A program made the position numbers and the translations under genes. The notes below the pieces were generated by a model. That model did no database searches. It saw only the letters and a program-made list of their open reading frames with translations, and was not told the origin of the DNA. A stretch of DNA of 16,635 nucleotides from Candidatus Campbelliibacteriota bacterium (GTDB lineage: Bacteria > Patescibacteriota > Minisyncoccia > UBA9983): assembly GCA_003231675.1 (NCBI GenBank), contig QIJB01000099.1:1-16635 (forward strand), written 5' to 3'. Shown piece by piece: positions 11,996-16,635 of the stretch (position 1 is its first letter; each line of letters starts with the position of its first letter).

Positions 11996-13690
11996 ATGAT
12001 AATACCCGTTGAAAAATTAAGAGAGTTGTTGTTGAAACCCGGGCATTTGAGCGAGGGGCAGTTTAATACTGCCTTAGAAGACGCGAAGAGAACAAAAACT
12101 GACTTGGAAGATATTTTGATTGAGAAAGATTTGATTAAGGATAATCAATTGGGAAAATTGATAGCCGAAGCATTGGGGGTCAAGTTTATAAATCTTGAAA
12201 TGGAAAAAATAAACGATGAGATGCTCAATTTTATCCCTGAATTGATGGCGCGCTCCAAGGGGATAATCGCCCTTTCTCGTTCTGAAGACGGTATAAAAGT
12301 TGGGATGAGGAATCCGTTGGATATTGAAACAAGGCATACTTTGGAAAAACGCATCGGAGAAAATATTTTACCGTATTATATTACAAAAAGGGGTCTTGAA
12401 AACGCGTTGAACCAGTATAGGGCGGGAATTAAAAAAGATTTTAAAAAAATGTTGGATGAGCTGAACAGCGAAGACATTGGAAGAGAGGAGAGAGATAAAT
12501 TGGTGGTTAGGATGGTTGATATGCTTCTTCAGTATGGATATGAAAATGGCGCCTCTGATATTCATATTGAACCCTATAGAGAAAAAGTGGTTGTCCGTTT
12601 CAGGGTGGACGGAGTTATGCATGATGTTTTGGAAATACCGAAGAAAATGATGGATATCATTCTTTCCAGAATTAAAATTATGGCGAAAATGCGAACTGAT
12701 GAACATCGCGCCGCCCAGGACGGCAAGATACGCTTTATTGCCGGGGACGGAGAGGAGGTTGATGTCAGGGTTTCCGTAGTCCCGGTGACTGAGGGTGAAA
12801 ATGCCGTTATGCGACTTTTGGCAGCCAAGACAAGACAATTCAGTCTGACAAACCTCGGTTTATCTGACAAAAACCTTGAGAAGGTAAATAAAGCCATTAA
12901 AAATCCGTGGGGCATGATACTCGTAACCGGTCCGACCGGATCAGGAAAAACAACCACCGTTTATGCCGTGATGAAAATTTTGAACAGAAGAGAAGTGCAT
13001 ATTTCAACTATTGAAGACCCTGTTGAATACAACATTGAAGGTATAAGCCAAATTCAAGTCAATTCGCGGACCAACCTTACTTTCGCCAAGGGTCTGCGCG
13101 CCATTGTTCGCCAAGATCCGGACATTATAATGGTGGGTGAAATAAGAGATGAGGAAACGGCTGATATAGCGGTGAATTCCGCAATGACCGGGCACTTAGT
13201 GTTGTCCACCCTCCACGCCAACGATGCCGCCACCACCCTCCCGCGTCTCTTGGATATGAAGGTTGAACCGTTTCTTATCGCCTCAACGGTTAATGTTGTA
13301 ATCGCCCAACGTTTAGTGCGAAAGATCTGTGAAAAATGCAGAGTATCATATAGTCTGAGCGAGGAAGAAAAAAAAATAATTTCTGAAGATTTTAATCTGA
13401 AAAACATCTTTAGTTCCCTCGGCTATAAAAATCTTGATAAGGTTGTTTTATACAAAGGGGATGGATGCAAGGCGTGCGGAAATACGGGGTATTTTGGTCG
13501 GGTAGGTATTTTTGAGGTTTTGGAAATGAATGAAAACATTAAAAAACTTATCATTGATCGCGCGAGAAGCGATGAAATAATGGAGATGGCGAAAATAAAT
13601 GGAATGACGACGATGTTTGAAGATGGAATCAATAAGGTTTTTCAGGCGATAACGACATTGCAAGAAGTGTTGAGGGTTACCAAAATATGA
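11996..13690 (+). CDS. pilB: Type IV pilus assembly ATPase PilB (GspE family)
   Basis: The ATG at 11996 is preferred because the N-terminal domain typical of PilB begins there (MIIPVEKLRELLLKPGHLSE); the frame is open further up to a GTG at 11966, which would add ten residues. The N-terminal domain ends near residue 150. The ATPase core has Walker A (GPTGSGKTT, Lys318), the Asp and His boxes, Walker B (DPDIIMVGEIRDEETADIA) and the GHLVLSTLHANDA segment. Two CxxC pairs (CEKC and CKAC) form the zinc site of the family. PilB is the hexameric cytoplasmic motor that extends type IV pili by extracting pilins from the membrane. pilC follows after a gap of 145 bp. There is no pilT-like retraction ATPase in the window. 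Confidence 0.95.
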   Translation: MIIPVEKLRELLLKPGHLSEGQFNTALEDAKRTKTDLEDILIEKDLIKDNQLGKLIAEALGVKFINLEMEKINDEMLNFIPELMARSKGIIALSRSEDGIKVGMRNPLDIETRHTLEKRIGENILPYYITKRGLENALNQYRAGIKKDFKKMLDELNSEDIGREERDKLVVRMVDMLLQYGYENGASDIHIEPYREKVVVRFRVDGVMHDVLEIPKKMMDIILSRIKIMAKMRTDEHRAAQDGKIRFIAGDGEEVDVRVSVVPVTEGENAVMRLLAAKTRQFSLTNLGLSDKNLEKVNKAIKNPWGMILVTGPTGSGKTTTVYAVMKILNRREVHISTIEDPVEYNIEGISQIQVNSRTNLTFAKGLRAIVRQDPDIIMVGEIRDEETADIAVNSAMTGHLVLSTLHANDAATTLPRLLDMKVEPFLIASTVNVVIAQRLVRKICEKCRVSYSLSEEEKKIISEDFNLKNIFSSLGYKNLDKVVLYKGDGCKACGNTGYFGRVGIFEVLEMNENIKKLIIDRARSDEIMEMAKINGMTTMFEDGINKVFQAITTLQEVLRVTKI

Positions 13691-13735
13691 TTTAAAAAAC
13701 ATAAGCGCGCGGGAATTATTAAAAAATGGAGTATA

Positions 13736-13755
13736 AAGCGGGAAATTCCCGTTTT
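13736..13755 (+). terminator. Weak intrinsic terminator candidate after pilB
   Basis: A CGGG/CCCG stem around AAATT, extended by flanking A and T bases around one bulged G, is followed by four T. It lies 45 bp after the pilB stop. The T-run is short, so read-through into pilC is likely. Confidence 0.35.
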
Positions 13756-13823
13756 ACCAAGAATTGCCGACACGGTCTTGATAAATTCAAAACCGGGATA
13801 AGTAAAATTTGAAATATCGGCAA

Positions 13824-13829
13824 TATAAT
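13824..13829 (+). promoter_or_regulatory. -10 box directly upstream of pilC
   Basis: A perfect TATAAT ends 6 nt before the pilC ATG at 13836, which would give a leaderless transcript. No convincing -35 is seen at the matching distance. Confidence 0.35.
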
Positions 13830-13835
13830 AAAATT

Positions 13836-14948
13836 ATGGAAAAAGATAAAAAATCCGGTTTGCTCAATGAAATTAAAAAAGGTCTGATGGATTTTAATAT
13901 CTTTTCCGGGCGAGTTCCCCTTGGGCAAATGGCGCTTTTCGCAAAACATTTAGCGATTATGTTGCGCGCGGGTATCCCCGTGACGGAGACACTTAAAATT
14001 TCCGAGAGCTCCACTCAGGGAAATCTTAAAAAAATAATCGGTGAGACCCTTTCTTCGGTGAGGGCGGGACATTCGCTCTCCTCGTCTTTCGCAAATTATC
14101 CAAAGGTTTTTTCAAATCTTTTTGTAAACGTTACCCGGGCGGGAGAGAGGTCCGGAACATTGGTTGAAAATTTGGAAAATATCGCGAGGGAGCTCAAAAA
14201 AGAAAAAGAACTCATTTCAAAAATAAAGGGGGCCCTTTTATATCCCATCGTTGTTTTATCCGCCGCCTTCGTCTTGGGGATAGTGCTCGCTTTTGTTGTT
14301 TTGCCTAAAATCACCCCCCTTTTTGAAGGATTAAAAATGAAATTGCCGTTTACCACTCGTGTTCTTATTCTTGTTTCCCACATAATACAAAATTATGGCG
14401 CTTATATTTTCCCGGGTATTATAATCTTCGTTATTTTTGTTTTTTGGCTGACGAGAAGAAGTTTCGTCAAACCGGTAACGCATTGGTTTTTATTGCATAT
14501 TCCCATCGTCAACCGCATCACGAAGAATGCTAATTTTTCCCGTTTCGCGCGCACCCTCGGTATGCTTCTTAAGAGTGGCGTCAATATTGATGAAGCTTTG
14601 GACATTACCAAGATGACCATGGAAAATTATTATTTTAGGAGGGCGTTGGACAGAGTGAGCCGTCGCGTATCCATGGGGGTGCGTTTGGCTGAAGGACTGG
14701 AAGAGTCCGGCAACCTTTTCCCTCTTATTCTCACCAAGATGGTTGGGGTGGGAGAGGAATCCGGCAAAATTGAAGAAACCCTTTTTTATCTTGGCGATTT
14801 TTACGAGGGTGAAGTGGATACGGCAACCAAGGCTCTTTCAACGGCGATAGAACCGATACTTCTGCTAATCATTGGGTTGGTTGTCGGATTTCTCGCGCTT
14901 TCAATAATTACTCCGATATACAATATCACGGGAAACATTCGTCGTTGA
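13836..14948 (+). CDS. pilC: Type IV pilus inner-membrane platform protein PilC (GspF family)
   Basis: The ATG at 13836 is chosen; the frame extends upstream to a TTG at 13809, but a perfect TATAAT lies between the two. The 370-residue product has two GspF (T2SSF) domains, the first starting LGQMALFAKHLAIMLRAGIP and the second FARTLGMLLKSGVNIDEALD. Membrane helices are found near YPIVVLSAAFVLGIVLAFVV, in the middle (GAYIFPGIIIFVIFVFWL), and at the C-terminus (PILLLIIGLVVGFLALSII). PilC anchors the PilB motor and couples its movement to pilin insertion. It is followed after 38 bp by a prepilin gene. Confidence 0.94.
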   Translation: MEKDKKSGLLNEIKKGLMDFNIFSGRVPLGQMALFAKHLAIMLRAGIPVTETLKISESSTQGNLKKIIGETLSSVRAGHSLSSSFANYPKVFSNLFVNVTRAGERSGTLVENLENIARELKKEKELISKIKGALLYPIVVLSAAFVLGIVLAFVVLPKITPLFEGLKMKLPFTTRVLILVSHIIQNYGAYIFPGIIIFVIFVFWLTRRSFVKPVTHWFLLHIPIVNRITKNANFSRFARTLGMLLKSGVNIDEALDITKMTMENYYFRRALDRVSRRVSMGVRLAEGLEESGNLFPLILTKMVGVGEESGKIEETLFYLGDFYEGEVDTATKALSTAIEPILLLIIGLVVGFLALSIITPIYNITGNIRR

Positions 14949-14986
14949 TGGCGAATGTCCCGCGATTAACACATAAGCTTTAACCG

Positions 14987-15571
14987 ATGAATAAAATTAG
15001 ATTTAGACAATTTCAAACTTGTAAAGATATCTTTGTTTTTCCAATAAAACAATATCAAAAGTTAAAATTTAAAAGTCAGCCGTCAATCGCAATTCGTCAA
15101 AAGTCGGTTGTCCCTCGCAAGGGCTTCACCGTCATTGAACTCTTGATAGTTTTGGGCATTATGGGTGTTCTCGCCGCCGCCGCCGCGCCACTCTACGGAA
15201 ATATGCAATTATCGGCGCAATTGGACGAAAACATATCTCAAATCACGCAGACCGCGCGGATTGCGCGAGAACGTTCTTTTTCTCGCCTCAACAATTCCTC
15301 GCACGGAATTTATTTTGAAATAAATCCGTCCGGGAATGACAAATTTATTCTATATCAGGGAGATTCTTACGCGACGAGGAATGCGGAATATGACCGAGTA
15401 TTTACGCTTGACCCATCACTTTCTTTGTCAACGACAATTATGGGCAATGAAATAAATTTTTCAAAAGAGTTCGGCATCCCAAATGCCACGGGTACCGTGA
15501 CAATTTTCCATAGTGTAAAGGGAAGCAGAACAATGAGAATAAATCGCTTGGGAATGGCGGAGGAGGAATAA
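14987..15571 (+). CDS. Prepilin-like protein (GspH/FimT type) with an unusually long leader
   Basis: The 194-residue product carries a class III prepilin signal: RKG followed by FTVIELLIVLGIMGVLAAAA, with the processing site after Gly46 and the conserved Glu at +5 of the mature protein. The mature part is one N-terminal helix followed by a small beta domain with no Cys, as in minor pseudopilins. The leader before the cleavage site is 46 residues, far longer than the usual 6-30, and is Lys/Arg/Gln-rich. No in-frame ATG or GTG lies between the first codon and the cleavage site, so a shorter leader would need a non-canonical start. The next gene begins 44 bp later. Confidence 0.85.
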   Translation: MNKIRFRQFQTCKDIFVFPIKQYQKLKFKSQPSIAIRQKSVVPRKGFTVIELLIVLGIMGVLAAAAAPLYGNMQLSAQLDENISQITQTARIARERSFSRLNNSSHGIYFEINPSGNDKFILYQGDSYATRNAEYDRVFTLDPSLSLSTTIMGNEINFSKEFGIPNATGTVTIFHSVKGSRTMRINRLGMAEEE

Positions 15572-15615
15572 CCAAAACCCAATTTGGCTGTGTGAAAGCA
15601 GTCTTGTAAATAAAA

Positions 15616-16635
15616 ATGAAACAAAAAAACAAAAAAACAATCAACTTGATTATACGAAAGCCAAGTTGCGGAGGGCAAAGTCTTCTTGAATTGATTATTG
15701 CTATAGCCATTTTCTCTTTAATCGGCGCCGCTATGATTGCCATGGTTACGGGGAGTTTTGTCGGATTGCGTCAGGGGGGCGAGCAAACTCAAGCCGAGGC
15801 ATTGGCGCAGGAGGGGGTTGAGGCGGTCAGAGCAATCCGCGACAGGGCGTGGAATGAAAATATTTATTCAACCAGCTCGGTGGCGTTGGCGGGAAATGAA
15901 TGGGTTTTTTCCGGCGAGGGAACAACCGAAACGATAGGGCAATTTACCCGTGTCATCTCGTTTAATGATGTTTGTCGGGGTATTTCCGGCAATATTGTTG
16001 ATTGCCCGGGAGGGTATATTGACCCGCACACCAAGGAAGTTTCTTCCAACGTGAGCTGGAATGTCCGCCCCGGGGTTTCAAACACGGTTCGTCGCGTCTC
16101 CTATTTGACCAATTGGGACTCTTCTTTTTGGACGCAGACAAATTGGTCCGGCGGTTCCGGGCAGACAATTTGGTCGGATGCGACAATGTATGACAGTGAC
16201 AATTACAATATTGATGTCAGGACGGCGGGCGAGGCAAAATTGGGAGCAACCGTAAACAGTAATTGGGAGATAAGCGGTGGCAGTTCTGCAAAAGACACAT
16301 CTGATATTGATTTTGGACAAGGGTCATTATCGGATACGGCGATAACCGGAACCGGAGACCTGGCGAGCGTTATTTTAGACACGGGCTATCTTTGGACGGA
16401 AGACGCCGACAGCGGGTTGGCGACCACTCAGACTTTGCGTGATTTGGACGCGCTTTCCTCTTCCGATATTTGGGCGGTGGGAAGTAGCGGTAAAATTCTT
16501 CACTATGACGGAACATCTTGGTCCCAATTCGCGGACACCGGTTCGCAAACATGGTATTCAATTGATATGGTTTCCGCCACGGACGGCTGGTTGGTTGGAA
16601 ACTCCGGAAAAATTTATCATTATGACGGCTCAACA
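15616..16635 (+). CDS. Minor pilin fused to beta-propeller-like repeats, truncated by the window end
   Basis: The frame opens with ATG at 15616 and stays open for 340 codons to the last base. Residues 19-50 form a prepilin signal (CGGQSLLELIIAIAIFSLIG) with Glu at +5 if cut after the second Gly; +1 is Gln rather than Phe. The middle region (about 55-270) is rich in Trp, Ser and Asn and contains two Cys (NDVCRG and VDCPGG). From about residue 277 two repeats appear, DIWAVGSSGKILHYDGTSW and DGWLVGNSGKIYHYDG, spaced 39 residues, which look like blades of a beta-propeller of the Ycf48/BNR-like kind. More blades probably follow outside the window. It is inferred to be a pilus-tip adhesin or a large minor pilin. 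The next gene and the C-terminus cannot be seen. Confidence 0.85.
   Translation, partial: MKQKNKKTINLIIRKPSCGGQSLLELIIAIAIFSLIGAAMIAMVTGSFVGLRQGGEQTQAEALAQEGVEAVRAIRDRAWNENIYSTSSVALAGNEWVFSGEGTTETIGQFTRVISFNDVCRGISGNIVDCPGGYIDPHTKEVSSNVSWNVRPGVSNTVRRVSYLTNWDSSFWTQTNWSGGSGQTIWSDATMYDSDNYNIDVRTAGEAKLGATVNSNWEISGGSSAKDTSDIDFGQGSLSDTAITGTGDLASVILDTGYLWTEDADSGLATTQTLRDLDALSSSDIWAVGSSGKILHYDGTSWSQFADTGSQTWYSIDMVSATDGWLVGNSGKIYHYDGST

Noticed and set aside
1..16635. CRISPR array, integrase, canonical transposase, toxin-antitoxin pair or prophage genes
   Set aside because: No repeat-spacer pattern and no protein of these families was found in any frame; the only mobile-type gene seen is the GIY-YIG frame.

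Overview
The window looks like a chromosomal segment of a Patescibacteria (Candidate Phyla Radiation) bacterium, most likely a Parcubacteria-type lineage. This is inferred from the gene style: compact 82-190 residue housekeeping proteins, an EF-P with a non-canonical loop, surface proteins with FN3, polyproline and carboxypeptidase-regulatory-like domains, and a type IV pilus cluster with fused minor pilins. No 16S or marker search was possible. The standard genetic code fits throughout.

Layout. (1) 1-806: the 3' end of a surface-protein gene with FN3 domains, frameshifted in its last domain. (2) 866-3662: a secreted or membrane protein with 52 consecutive prolines, overlapping by ATGA with a TatD-family metal hydrolase, then a small helical protein. 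(3) 3756-5796: rpsF-ssb-rpsR plus a HAD-family phosphatase. (4) 5857-6382: a compact RNA and mobile-DNA locus on the minus strand. (5) 6383-6952: efp on the minus strand. (6) 7072-11890: a membrane sensor without a kinase domain, a soluble histidine kinase and a single-domain response regulator. (7) 11966-16635: type IV pilus genes pilB, pilC, a GspH-like prepilin, and a minor pilin fused to beta-propeller-like repeats that runs off the end.

The most striking region is 5907-6382. A tRNA-Ala(CGC) gene is cut exactly in its anticodon loop into a 34-nt 5' half and a 37-nt 3' half that add up to a normal 71-nt tRNA. The 405-bp insert contains a second, complete but sequence-divergent tRNA-Ala(CGC) and an 82-codon GIY-YIG nuclease reading frame with one premature stop. 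The insert has perfect 7-bp terminal inverted repeats and an internal 16-bp palindrome that separates the nuclease part from the tRNA part. The nuclease part has its own near-identical inverted repeats of about 30 bp, which include the start and stop codons of the reading frame. The structure suggests a miniature mobile element that disrupts a tRNA and supplies its own replacement copy.

How the parts fit: EF-P is the factor that relieves ribosome stalling on polyproline, and the polyproline gene lies about 5 kb away. The sensor, kinase and receiver genes directly precede pilB and pilC on the same strand and are plausible regulators of the pilus. The two prepilin-like proteins at the end are probably pilus subunits or tip adhesins. 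Several genes have a -10-like box only 6-12 nt before the start codon and little Shine-Dalgarno sequence, which suggests leaderless or near-leaderless transcripts.
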